From: Lachnospiraceae bacterium UBA1721
Lineage (GTDB): Bacteria; Bacillota; Clostridia; Lachnospirales; Lachnospiraceae
Assembly (NCBI GenBank): GCA_002317155.1
Contig: DCIR01000057.1
Span: 34,707 to 98,706 of the forward strand
Direction: 5' to 3'
DNA: 64,000 nt
The position numbers and the translations under genes were made by a program. Shown piece after piece: positions 45,236 to 53,525 of the stretch. How positions within the stretch are numbered: position 1 is the first letter of the stretch; each line of letters starts with the position of its first letter. The notes below the pieces were generated by a model. That model ran no database searches. It was not told where the DNA came from and saw nothing but the letters and a program-made list of their open reading frames with translations.

Positions 45236-46924
45236 ATGTTACAAAGTATTCATGTGAAAAATTTAGCACTTATAGAAGAAACAGAGCTTGAATTCGGTGA
45301 GGGATTTAATATTATCACCGGTGAAACCGGTGCAGGCAAATCGCTCCTTATTGGTTCTGTGAATCTGGCACTGGGTGGCAAGTTTGAGCCGTCATCGCTT
45401 AGAAAAGGCGCTGATAACGGCCTTGTTGAACTTGTTTTTTACAGTGAAGATGAAAAAGTTGCTACAAAACTAAATGAGATGGATATCCCGATGGAGGATG
45501 GTCAGATAATACTCACCAGAAAGCTTAGTTCGGGAAAAAGCTCATGTCGCATTAACGGTGAGACTGTAACGGTAAAGCAGGTACAGGAACTTGCTGAAGA
45601 ACTTATAGATATTCACGGTCAGCATGAACATCAGTCACTTTTGAAAAAATCTAAGCATCTTGAAATACTTGATGCTTATGGTGATGATAAGACAGCTCCG
45701 GTTCTTAAGGAGATAAAAACGGTATACGAAGAGTGGAAGGCTGCAAAACAGGAACTTGAGGATAACGATAAGGACAGAAGCGGTATTGAGAGAGAAAAAT
45801 CATTGCTTGAATTTGAGTGCAATGAAATCGAAGCTGCTGCATTGAGCAGTGGTGAGGATGTGGCACTTGAACAGCGCTATAGAATTATGTCTAACTCAAA
45901 AAAGATTATGGAAGCACTTGGCGAGACATATAGCTGTACATCGTCAGATTCAGATATGGGTAGTGCTGCATCGGTTGGACAGGCGCTTAGAAGTATTTCA
46001 TCGGTTGTAAGCTATGATGATAGATTGAGTGGTCTTGAAGCTCAGCTGCGCGATATAGAAGCACTTATAAATGATTTTAACAGAGAACTGTCATCATACC
46101 TTTCTGATTATGAGTTCGAGGACAGCGAGTTTGCAGAGGTTACTGAACGACTGGATCTGTTAAATGAACTGAAGCGTAAGTATGGCAGAACGATAGATGA
46201 GGTGCTTGACTACTTAAATGATAGTCGTGAAAAACTCTTAAAGTATCAGAATTTTGATGCATATATCGACGGTCTGAAGGCTAAGGAGGCTGAAAGCTTT
46301 AATAAGTTACTCAAGCTGTGTGATGAGTTGAGCGATATAAGAAAGAAACTTGCAGTAGAACTTGAGGAAAAACTTAAAGCTGCACTTGTTAATCTTAATT
46401 TCCTGACAGTTGAATTTAGCATAGATATTAAGAAAAATGATAAGCCGGGAGTTAAGGGAGCTGACGATATTGAGTTTTTGATTTCCACCAATCCCGGTGA
46501 AGCACTTAAGCCATTGGGAGCTGTGGCTTCGGGTGGTGAATTATCGAGAATCATGCTTGCCATTAAAACTGTTTTGGCAAGAAAAGATCACATAGATACG
46601 CTTATTTTTGATGAGATTGATTCGGGTATAAGCGGAAGAACTGCCTGGAAAGTATCAGAACAGCTTGGCCTGCTTGGTAGAGAACATCAGGTTTTGTGTA
46701 TAACTCATTTACCGCAGATAGCAGCGATGGCAGACGTACATTTTGTTATCGAAAAGAATGCTGATGATGACAGCACCAGAACAATCATTAAAAGGATTGA
46801 AGGCGATGAGAGTATATCTGAACTGGCAAGACTGCTGGGCAGTGATGAGGAATCAGAGGCTGCGCTTACAAATGCAAGAGATATGAAGCAAAAAGCCGCT
46901 GATTATAAGGCAGAGAATCAATAA
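45236..46924 (+). CDS. recN: DNA repair protein RecN
   Basis: SMC-like ATPase acting early in double-strand break repair, 562 residues. It begins MLQSIHVKNLALIEETELEF with Walker A GETGAGKS; DIHGQHEHQSLL is the RecN-typical motif. Long coiled coils follow, then the signature ASGGELSRIMLAIK and Walker B TLIFDEIDSGISGRTA and the switch in CITHLPQIAAMAD. AAGGAG lies before the ATG. A strong hairpin terminator ends the operon that began near 37.6 kb. Confidence 0.97.
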   Translation: MLQSIHVKNLALIEETELEFGEGFNIITGETGAGKSLLIGSVNLALGGKFEPSSLRKGADNGLVELVFYSEDEKVATKLNEMDIPMEDGQIILTRKLSSGKSSCRINGETVTVKQVQELAEELIDIHGQHEHQSLLKKSKHLEILDAYGDDKTAPVLKEIKTVYEEWKAAKQELEDNDKDRSGIEREKSLLEFECNEIEAAALSSGEDVALEQRYRIMSNSKKIMEALGETYSCTSSDSDMGSAASVGQALRSISSVVSYDDRLSGLEAQLRDIEALINDFNRELSSYLSDYEFEDSEFAEVTERLDLLNELKRKYGRTIDEVLDYLNDSREKLLKYQNFDAYIDGLKAKEAESFNKLLKLCDELSDIRKKLAVELEEKLKAALVNLNFLTVEFSIDIKKNDKPGVKGADDIEFLISTNPGEALKPLGAVASGGELSRIMLAIKTVLARKDHIDTLIFDEIDSGISGRTAWKVSEQLGLLGREHQVLCITHLPQIAAMADVHFVIEKNADDDSTRTIIKRIEGDESISELARLLGSDEESEAALTNARDMKQKAADYKAENQ

Positions 46925-46952
46925 ATTTATTTCTTAAGAAGTGTTATAAATA

Positions 46953-47005
46953 AAGCCATAGTAACGATTATTTATGCAAATTGAATCGTTATTGTGGCTT
47001 GTTTT
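46953..47005 (+). terminator. Terminator after recN
   Basis: A 16-pair stem (46953-46968 with 46985-47000, ends AAGCCA/TGGCTT and TAACGAT/ATCGTTA, two G-T wobbles) is followed by GTTTT. Confidence 0.88.
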
Positions 47006-47061
47006 ATGTAAAACTGACAAAACTATCGGAAATGCATAGATTACTTTGTTTGATTTGAAAG

Positions 47062-47090
47062 TTCATAGCATATTCGAATTGTGATATAAT
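47062..47090 (+). promoter_or_regulatory. Putative promoter of typA
   Basis: TTCATA (47062-47067), 17-base spacer, TATAAT (47085-47090) with TG one base before it as an extended -10. The predicted leader of about 100 bases contains the two hairpins described next. Confidence 0.6.
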
Positions 47091-47125
47091 CGCGTATTGT
47101 TGGATTAGTATAAGTATTGTTTGGC

Positions 47126-47170
47126 AGCTCCCACAGGGAGCTTTTATTAAGACACTTGATAAGTGTTTTG
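47126..47170 (+). promoter_or_regulatory. Tandem terminator-like hairpins in the typA leader
   Basis: First: AGCTCCC (47126-47132) with GGGAGCT (47136-47142), loop ACA, then a TTTTATT tract. Second: ACACTT (47152-47157) with AAGTGT (47161-47166), then TTTT. Both lie between the predicted promoter and the typA ribosome binding site, so they would act as attenuators. No known riboswitch or leader peptide was recognised upstream of them. Confidence 0.65.
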
Positions 47171-47194
47171 TAGAGAGTTAATAAGAGGTTTAAG

Positions 47195-49033
47195 ATGAGA
47201 CAGAAGAGAGAAGACGTAAGAAACGTAGCTATCATCGCACACGTTGACCACGGTAAGACTACCCTGGTTGATGAATTGCTTAAGCAGTCAGGTGTGTTCA
47301 GAGAGAATCAGGAAGTTGCTGAGCGTGTAATGGACTCTAATGACATCGAAAGAGAAAGAGGAATTACAATTCTTTCAAAGAACACAGCGGTAATGTATAA
47401 GAATACTAAGATCAATATCATTGATACCCCCGGCCATGCTGACTTTGGCGGAGAGGTAGAGCGTGTTCTTAAGATGGTTAACGGTGTTGTCCTCGTTGTT
47501 GATGCTTTTGAGGGTGCTATGCCCCAGACTAAGTTCGTTTTAAGAAAGGCACTTGAGCTTAAGCTTCCTGTAATTGTATGCATAAATAAGATTGACAGAC
47601 CTGAAGCAAGACCTGATGAGGTTGTTGATGAAGTTCTTGAGCTTTTCCTTGAACTTGATGCTGATGATGCTCAGCTTGACTGTCCTTTTGTATTTGCATC
47701 TGCAAAGGCAGGTATCGCTTCTCTTGATTCATCTGAACAGGGTACCAGTATGGAACCTCTGTTTGAGACTATTATTGACTATATTCCCGCACCTGAAGGA
47801 GATCCTGAGGCAGGTACACAGGTTCTTATATCTACAATCGATTACAATGAGTATGTAGGTCGTATCGGTGTAGGTAAGGTTGATAACGGTACTTTAAAGG
47901 TTAACCAGGAAGTAGTAATCTGTAACCATCATGATCCTGAGAGAAAAATGAAGGTTAAGGTTTCTAAGCTTTATGAGTATGACGGACTTAATAAGGTAGA
48001 AGTTACAGAGGCAGGTATCGGTTCAATCGTAGCTATTTCCGGTATTTCTGACCTTAAGATCGGAGATACACTTTGCTCACCCGAGGCTGTAGATCCTATT
48101 CCTTTCCAGAAGATTTCAGAGCCTACAATTTCAATGGATTTCATGGTAAATGATTCTCCTCTTGCAGGACTTGAAGGAAAGTATGTTACCAGCCGTCATA
48201 TCCGTGAAAGACTTTTAAGAGAGCTTAACACCGATGTATCACTTCGTGTAGAAGAGACTGAAGATACAGATAGATTTAAGGTATCTGGTCGTGGAGAGCT
48301 TCATCTTTCAGTTCTTATCGAGAACATGCGCCGTGAGGGATTTGAGTTCGCTGTTTCTAAGGCAGAGGTTCTCTATAAGACTGATGAAAATGGTAAGAAG
48401 CTTGAGCCTATGGAACTTGCTTATATAGATGTTCCCAATGAGTTTACCGGAGCAGTAATTGAGAAACTTGGTACCCGTAAGGGCGAGATGAGAAATATGG
48501 GCGCTATTTCAGGCGGTACATATACAAGACTTGAGTTCTCGATTCCTTCAAGAGGTCTGATTGGATATCGTGGAGATTTCATGACTGATACCAAGGGTAA
48601 CGGTATCCTTAATACAGTATTTGACGGATATGCTCCTTATAAGGGAGATATCTCATATAGAAAACAGGGCTCACTCATTGCTTTTGAAAACGGTGAAGCA
48701 ATAACCTACGGCCTTTTCAATGCACAAGAAAGAGGAACTCTTTTCATTGGAGCAGGTGAGAAGGTATACGGAGGAATGGTAGTAGGTCAGACCGGTAAGC
48801 AGGAAGACATCGAAGTAAATGTCTGCAAAAAGAAGCAGCTTACCAATACTCGTTCTTCAAGCGCAGATGAAGCTTTAAGACTTACACCTCCTAAGATTAT
48901 GAGTCTCGAGCAGGCACTTGATTTTATTGAGACTGATGAGCTTTTGGAGATCACTCCTACCAAGCTTAGAATCCGTAAGAAGATTCTTGATCCCAGACTT
49001 CGTAAGAGAGCAGGATTTGCAAATAATCAGTAA
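47195..49033 (+). CDS. typA: Ribosome-associated GTPase TypA/BipA
   Basis: Translational GTPase related to EF-G and LepA, involved in ribosome assembly and low-temperature or stress growth. 612 residues. G1 is AIIAHVDHGKTTLVDELL, G2 is ERGITILSKNTAV, G3 is DTPGHADFGGEVER and G4 is CINKIDRPEAR. The C-terminal region has NMRREGFEFAVSKAEV and the BipA end IRIRKKILD-like 'LRIRKKILDPRLRKR'. AAGAGG lies before the ATG. The leader contains two terminator-like hairpins, so expression is likely controlled by attenuation. Confidence 0.97.
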   Translation: MRQKREDVRNVAIIAHVDHGKTTLVDELLKQSGVFRENQEVAERVMDSNDIERERGITILSKNTAVMYKNTKINIIDTPGHADFGGEVERVLKMVNGVVLVVDAFEGAMPQTKFVLRKALELKLPVIVCINKIDRPEARPDEVVDEVLELFLELDADDAQLDCPFVFASAKAGIASLDSSEQGTSMEPLFETIIDYIPAPEGDPEAGTQVLISTIDYNEYVGRIGVGKVDNGTLKVNQEVVICNHHDPERKMKVKVSKLYEYDGLNKVEVTEAGIGSIVAISGISDLKIGDTLCSPEAVDPIPFQKISEPTISMDFMVNDSPLAGLEGKYVTSRHIRERLLRELNTDVSLRVEETEDTDRFKVSGRGELHLSVLIENMRREGFEFAVSKAEVLYKTDENGKKLEPMELAYIDVPNEFTGAVIEKLGTRKGEMRNMGAISGGTYTRLEFSIPSRGLIGYRGDFMTDTKGNGILNTVFDGYAPYKGDISYRKQGSLIAFENGEAITYGLFNAQERGTLFIGAGEKVYGGMVVGQTGKQEDIEVNVCKKKQLTNTRSSSADEALRLTPPKIMSLEQALDFIETDELLEITPTKLRIRKKILDPRLRKRAGFANNQ

Positions 49034-49064
49034 TAAATATTGAATTAAACTATAAGTGTAAAAT

Positions 49065-49098
49065 ATTGTTATATATTGTGTTGACAATACATAACAAT
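49065..49098. promoter_or_regulatory. 15-bp AT-rich inverted repeat overlapping the dapA -35 box
   Basis: Arms 49065-49079 and 49084-49098 (ATTGTTAT-outer, ATTGT-inner) pair with one mismatch around GTTG. The -35 box TTGACA (49081-49086) sits in the centre. There is no T run for a terminator, so an operator blocking RNA polymerase is more plausible. Confidence 0.6.
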
Positions 49099-49109
49099 CA
49101 GCATATAGT
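49081..49109 (+). promoter_or_regulatory. Promoter of the lysine riboswitch-dapA-dapB operon
   Basis: Perfect TTGACA (49081-49086), 17-base spacer, TATAGT (49104-49109). The predicted start lies just before the riboswitch. Confidence 0.78.
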
Positions 49110-49117
49110 TAACATAG

Positions 49118-49262
49118 TTAGATAGAGGTTGCGTTATTTATCAGTACTCGTTCGGATGTTGCAGAACAGTTGAAGGCGATGAAAGGGAATGACGCCGAAG
49201 GGATAGAACGACTGCGGTTTTATTACCTGGGCATGCGGTTAAGAGTCGTATGACTGTCACTT
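49118..49262 (+). promoter_or_regulatory. Lysine riboswitch (L box)
   Basis: The L-box conserved blocks appear in order: AGAGGTTGCG, ATCAGTA, AGGGAATGACGCCGAAG, CTGGGCATGCGGTTAAGAG and ACTGTCACTT. It precedes dapA and an intrinsic terminator, as is typical. Lysine binding should favour the terminator and reduce dapA-dapB expression. It fills most of the 355-base gap between typA and dapA. The exact ends are approximate. Confidence 0.95.
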
Positions 49263-49303
49263 CATTAGAAGTGGGGCGCTATCATTTGGATCAGTTTATT
49301 GGT

Positions 49304-49336
49304 CGGCGCTCATTTTTGGGCGCCGTATTTTTATTT
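49304..49336 (+). terminator. Regulated terminator of the lysine riboswitch
   Basis: CGGCGCTC (49304-49311) pairs with GGGCGCCG (49318-49325), then TATTTTTATTT. GGGCGCT at 49274-49280 can pair with GGCGCTC of the left arm (49305-49311) and would serve as the antiterminator. Confidence 0.93.
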
Positions 49337-49388
49337 AACCGAATTCCGAATGATTATTACTTATTTTTTATATTAGGAGGTTTTTTGT

Positions 49389-50273
49389 ATGTCTATTTTT
49401 ACAGGTTCAGGTGTTGCTATTATTACTCCCATGAAGGCTAATGGAGAGATTGATTATCCCGCATTTGATAAGATTATTGAGCAGCAGATTGCAGGAGGCA
49501 CCGACGCTATTATCGTATGCGGTACTACAGGTGAGGCCAGCACTCAGAGCCATGAGGAGCACCTTGAGACTGTTAAGCATTGTATCGAAGTGGTTAACCA
49601 CAGAATCCCTGTTATAGCAGGTACCGGTTCAAATTCTACCGAGACTGCTATTTACCTTTCAAAGGAAGCAGAGAAGTATGGAGCAGATGGAGTACTTCTT
49701 GTAAGCCCTTATTATAACAAGGCTACTCAGAATGGCCTTTATATGCACTTCAAGGCAACTGCTGATGCGATTAATATTCCTGTAATTCTTTATAACGTAC
49801 CCAGTCGTACAGGATGCAATATTCTTCCTGCAACAGTAGTAAGACTTGCTAAGGATTGCAAGAATATTGTTGCTATTAAGGAAGCATCAGGAAATATCAA
49901 CCAGATTGCTCAGCTTGCTGCACTTGCAAACGGATGCATCGATATCTACTCTGGTAATGACGATCATATCGTTCCCATCCTTTCACTTGGCGGTAAGGGT
50001 GTTATTTCAGTTCTTGCAAACGTTGCTCCTAAGCAGACACATGATATTTGCCAGCTTTTCTTTGATGGCAAGGTTAAGGAAGCATGTGCTGAGCAGCTTC
50101 GTGCTGAGGATCTTGTAGCAGCTCTTTTCTGTGAGGTTAATCCTATCCCTGTTAAGAAGGCTATGGAGCTTATGGGAATGTGTGAGAACGGAATCAGACT
50201 TCCTCTTACTGAGATGGAGCCTGCTAACGTTGAGAAGCTCAAGAAGGCTATGCAGGAGTATGGTATTCTTTAA
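49389..50273 (+). CDS. dapA: 4-hydroxy-tetrahydrodipicolinate synthase
   Basis: Condenses pyruvate with aspartate semialdehyde in lysine/diaminopimelate synthesis. 294 residues, TIM barrel. VCGTTGEASTQSHEE is the substrate loop, YNVPSRTGCN carries the catalytic Tyr, and the Schiff-base Lys is in VAIKEASGNI. AGGAGG lies eight bases before the ATG. Regulated by the lysine riboswitch upstream; dapB follows after 69 bases. Confidence 0.98.
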   Translation: MSIFTGSGVAIITPMKANGEIDYPAFDKIIEQQIAGGTDAIIVCGTTGEASTQSHEEHLETVKHCIEVVNHRIPVIAGTGSNSTETAIYLSKEAEKYGADGVLLVSPYYNKATQNGLYMHFKATADAINIPVILYNVPSRTGCNILPATVVRLAKDCKNIVAIKEASGNINQIAQLAALANGCIDIYSGNDDHIVPILSLGGKGVISVLANVAPKQTHDICQLFFDGKVKEACAEQLRAEDLVAALFCEVNPIPVKKAMELMGMCENGIRLPLTEMEPANVEKLKKAMQEYGIL

Positions 50274-50342
50274 TTAATGAGTTGATTAGTATGCATCAAG
50301 AGATTCGGATATGAGCATTGGATGCATGACATGGAGATAAAA

Positions 50343-51113
50343 ATGATTAATGTAGTAATGCATGGCTGCAACGGTAAAATGGGACAGGTTATTTCTGAAA
50401 TCGTTGCAAAAGATGACAGCCTTAATATGATTGCCGGAGTTGACCTTTTTGATGACGGACACAATCCTTATCCCGTATTTTCAAATATAAATGATATTCC
50501 CGCAGAGACTGATGTTATTATCGATTTTTCTGCAGCACCCGCTGTCGACGCTTTGCTCGATTATTGTGAGGAAAAGAAGGTTCCTGTAGTACTTTGCAGC
50601 ACCGGTCTTTCTGCTGAGCAGCTTGAGAGAGTAAAGAAGTCAGCAGAGAAGGTTGCTGTACTTAAGTCAGCAAATATGTCACTCGGAGTAAATCTTCTTA
50701 TGAAGGTTCTTAAGGATGTTGCTCCTATTTTGGCAGATAATGGATTCGACATTGATATAGTTGAGAAGCATCACAGATTAAAGCTCGATGCTCCCAGCGG
50801 TACTGCAATTGCTCTTGCAGATTCTGTAAATGAAGCATTCCCTGAGGATGAGAAGTTCGATTATGTGTATGACAGAAGTACCAGAAGAGAACTCAGACCT
50901 GTAAAAGAGATTGGCATCAGTGCAGTAAGAGGCGGAACAATTGTAGGTGATCATGATGTAATCTTTGCCGGACAGGATGAGGTAGTTACTTTCTCACATA
51001 CCGCATATTCTAAGGCTCTCTTTGGTCGCGGTGCTGTATCTGCAGCAAAGTTCCTTGCCGGTAAGCCTGCAGGAATGTACAACATGAGCAATGTTATTGA
51101 TGAGCTTATTTAA
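50343..51113 (+). CDS. dapB: 4-hydroxy-tetrahydrodipicolinate reductase
   Basis: Second dedicated step of lysine/diaminopimelate synthesis, NAD(P)H-dependent. 256 residues. VVMHGCNGKMGQVISE is the nucleotide-binding start (GxxGxMG), and EKHHRLKLDAPSGTA is the catalytic motif. The start at 50343 has GGAGAT at the right distance, unlike the upstream in-frame ATGs. A terminator follows, so dapA-dapB form a two-gene unit. Confidence 0.97.
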   Translation: MINVVMHGCNGKMGQVISEIVAKDDSLNMIAGVDLFDDGHNPYPVFSNINDIPAETDVIIDFSAAPAVDALLDYCEEKKVPVVLCSTGLSAEQLERVKKSAEKVAVLKSANMSLGVNLLMKVLKDVAPILADNGFDIDIVEKHHRLKLDAPSGTAIALADSVNEAFPEDEKFDYVYDRSTRRELRPVKEIGISAVRGGTIVGDHDVIFAGQDEVVTFSHTAYSKALFGRGAVSAAKFLAGKPAGMYNMSNVIDELI

Positions 51114-51138
51114 GTAGTATTTATAGTCGGAAAATCAG

Positions 51139-51174
51139 TTCTCCGGGCAGGCTTGTCCGGAGAATATTGTTGTT
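51139..51174 (+). terminator. Terminator after dapB
   Basis: TTCTCCGG (51139-51146) pairs perfectly with CCGGAGAA (51157-51164), followed by the moderately T-rich TATTGTTGTT. Confidence 0.78.
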
Positions 51175-51246
51175 AAGGTATGATCCTGTTTGCATGTTGT
51201 TTTTGCGTTTACATAGTGTTGGCATACATTGTTGAAAGGTGAATCT

Positions 51247-52032
51247 ATGGAATTCAGACCGTGTATAGATATTCATAATGGTAAGGTAAAGCAGATTGTG
51301 GGAAGCTCTCTAAAAGATGAAGGTGACGCTGCAATTGATAATTTTGTTGCGGAAAAGCCGGCTTCTTATTATGCAAATCTTTATAAAGAGAACAATCTTA
51401 GAGGCGGACATATTATCCTTCTTAATCCGCAGAGCAGTGATTTCTATGAGGCGACCAAATCACAGGCTGTTGAAGCTCTGAGAGCTTATCCCGGTGGTAT
51501 GCAGATTGGTGGAGGAATTACTCCTGATAATGCGGCATATTTCATTAATGAAGGTGCTTCACATGTAATCGTAACCTCATATGTGTTTAATGATGGAAAA
51601 ATACAGATGGACAGGCTTGAAAAGCTTGCCAATACTGTCGGAAAAGATCATTTGGTCCTTGATCTGAGCTGCAGAAATACAAAAGATGGTTATATGGTTG
51701 TGACTGACAGATGGCAGAGAATCACTGAGACTGTAGTTAATACGGAATTACTTAAATGCTTGTCTGATTACTGTGATGAATATCTTATTCATGCTGTTGA
51801 TGTAGAAGGTAAAAACAGTGGAATAGAATGCAGACTGGTAGAGTCTCTATCAGATTGGAAGGGTTGTCCCATTACTTATGCCGGTGGCGTACATTCCTAT
51901 GAGGATATAGATATTCTTAATGATGCAGGTCACGGCCGCATTAATATGACAATAGGAAGTGCACTGGATTTATTTGGCGGTAAACTTTCATTTGATAAAA
52001 TTGTGAAATATGTTGATAATAAGTTGACATAA
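51247..52032 (+). CDS. hisA: HisA isomerase resembling the eukaryotic HIS6 type
   Basis: Isomerises ProFAR to PRFAR in histidine synthesis, probably. 261 residues, TIM barrel. The segments CIDIHNGKVKQIVG, ASYYANLY, QIGGGI, VIVTSYVF, LDLSCRN and GSALDLFGG resemble yeast HIS6 more than normal bacterial HisA, which begins with I-PAIDL and has different loops. This comparison is from memory, not an alignment. The start at 51247 is preferred for AAAGGTGA upstream. No other histidine genes are adjacent, whereas bacterial hisA is usually in a his operon. Confidence 0.85.
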   Translation: MEFRPCIDIHNGKVKQIVGSSLKDEGDAAIDNFVAEKPASYYANLYKENNLRGGHIILLNPQSSDFYEATKSQAVEALRAYPGGMQIGGGITPDNAAYFINEGASHVIVTSYVFNDGKIQMDRLEKLANTVGKDHLVLDLSCRNTKDGYMVVTDRWQRITETVVNTELLKCLSDYCDEYLIHAVDVEGKNSGIECRLVESLSDWKGCPITYAGGVHSYEDIDILNDAGHGRINMTIGSALDLFGGKLSFDKIVKYVDNKLT

Positions 52033-52114
52033 AATATTACATAATTGTTAAAAATGTTGCACAAATAAGCATCTTATGTTAAAGTTATTAAATCCAAACA
52101 TGGAGGTGCCTGTT

Positions 52115-52855
52115 TTGCAGAATCAATTTGAGGTGACGCTAAAACCAAGCCAACATAAGAGACGGATTACGAATCATGTGATTATTACATCCGATGATTC
52201 AACAGGAGCGACACATAGAATCAGTTACAATCCTAAGGTTTTACTAATTGTAACAATTATTCTGAGCGTAGTGGTTGGCGGATTGATTGGTGTTATATAT
52301 TTTGAAAAACAACAGATATCACTGGAAAAAGATACTATAAAAGAAAGAGATGCAGAGATAGCAGCTCTTAACACTACCAATAATGACTTAACTGTTGAGA
52401 TAGAATCTCTAAATAATAAGATTCGTATTTTGAGTGATACGGTTACTACCAAGACTGAAAGTGAGGCTGAGTTAATCGAGGCTCTTAGCGGTCAGTGGAT
52501 ACCTGATGATTTTCCTCTTACCGGAAGTGCTACAATATTAGATTCTTCAGATGCTGAAGATCCTATGATTGTATTAGAGTCTACAGATGGAGCGACAGTT
52601 GTTGCTACTGCAGCTGGAGTGGTTGAAGATATAGCAGATGATGCTGAATTCGGTAATATTGTTGTCGTTGATCATCAGAACGGATATAAAACTTATTATA
52701 GAAATAAGGGACAGGTAATGATAAAAAAGGGGGATGATGTTGTGTCTGGTACAACATTATTTATTATCGGTTCCAATAATGAGCGCCTTTGTTATCAGAT
52801 ATCATTGGATGGAGAGTACTTGGATCCGATGAATATGATTGATATCAACGGATAA
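52115..52855 (+). CDS. Membrane-anchored LytM/M23-like protein with degenerate active site
   Basis: About 246 residues: a cytoplasmic N-terminus, a TM helix (about 46-68), a coiled coil (about 70-115) and a LytM-like strand-rich domain (VVATAAGVVEDI ... NIVVVDHQNGYKTYYRN). The zinc ligands of active M23 endopeptidases (an early His/Asp and a late HxH) are missing, the last position reading RLCYQI. It is probably a non-catalytic activator or anchor. The start is TTG at 52115 with GGAGG eight bases before it; ATGs at 52076 and 52100 lack this. The bactofilin gene follows. Confidence 0.78.
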   Translation: MQNQFEVTLKPSQHKRRITNHVIITSDDSTGATHRISYNPKVLLIVTIILSVVVGGLIGVIYFEKQQISLEKDTIKERDAEIAALNTTNNDLTVEIESLNNKIRILSDTVTTKTESEAELIEALSGQWIPDDFPLTGSATILDSSDAEDPMIVLESTDGATVVATAAGVVEDIADDAEFGNIVVVDHQNGYKTYYRNKGQVMIKKGDDVVSGTTLFIIGSNNERLCYQISLDGEYLDPMNMIDING

Positions 52856-52865
52856 GGAGAAGAAG

Positions 52866-53441
52866 ATGAGTATTGGTAAGTCAAAGGAAGTGATTAAATT
52901 AGCATCACTTCTTGGACAGGGTTCTATATGTGATGGTGATTTTGTTTCACCCGGAAGTGCTAGAATTGATGGTGTCGTTAATGGAAATGTTAAAGTAGAA
53001 GGCACACTTATACTTGGTTCTACTGGAGTAATAAACGGAGACATTGAGGCCGGTGCAGTACAGATAGGCGGAGAGGTTAACGGTAATATTTATGCTCCTG
53101 AGCATGCTGAATTGAGTTCAGAAGCCAAAGTTATAGGTGATCTTACTACTGCGGTTATAGTTATTGATGAACATGCTGTTTTCCAGGGTAAAGTAAATAT
53201 GCAGGTTGAGGTGCCAACCACCCCTGAAAAGGAAAAAGGCGGATTCTTCAAAAAGGTATTGAATAAGGATAAGAAGCCTGAGGTTTCTGCAGCGGAGCTT
53301 CCTACTGAAGGTATTATCGAAGAAAACTTGATAAATGAAGCTATTGTTGAGGATATTATTGCTGAAGGTAAAGATTTGGTTGATGAGTCGGATGATGAGA
53401 TCGACGAAGAGTTCATGCAGAGTATCTTAAATGATGTGTAA
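52866..53441 (+). CDS. Bactofilin (polymer-forming cytoskeletal protein)
   Basis: 191 residues. The beta-helical bactofilin domain (DGVVNGNVKVEGTLILGSTG, then G-D-I and G-N-I repeats) occupies about residues 25-115. The C-terminal tail is charged and probably disordered. Bactofilins polymerise without nucleotides and often pair with an M23 peptidase to shape the cell wall locally, which is exactly the neighbour here, although that peptidase looks inactive. GGAGAAG precedes the ATG at 52866, ten bases after the LytM-like gene. Confidence 0.92.
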   Translation: MSIGKSKEVIKLASLLGQGSICDGDFVSPGSARIDGVVNGNVKVEGTLILGSTGVINGDIEAGAVQIGGEVNGNIYAPEHAELSSEAKVIGDLTTAVIVIDEHAVFQGKVNMQVEVPTTPEKEKGGFFKKVLNKDKKPEVSAAELPTEGIIEENLINEAIVEDIIAEGKDLVDESDDEIDEEFMQSILNDV

Positions 53442-53525
53442 ATAAGAATCTTTTAATAGAGATTAGTTATCTCAATATAAAGTTTATATCGCATTTATTT
53501 GTTTTCATAGTATTTAGGGAATTAA

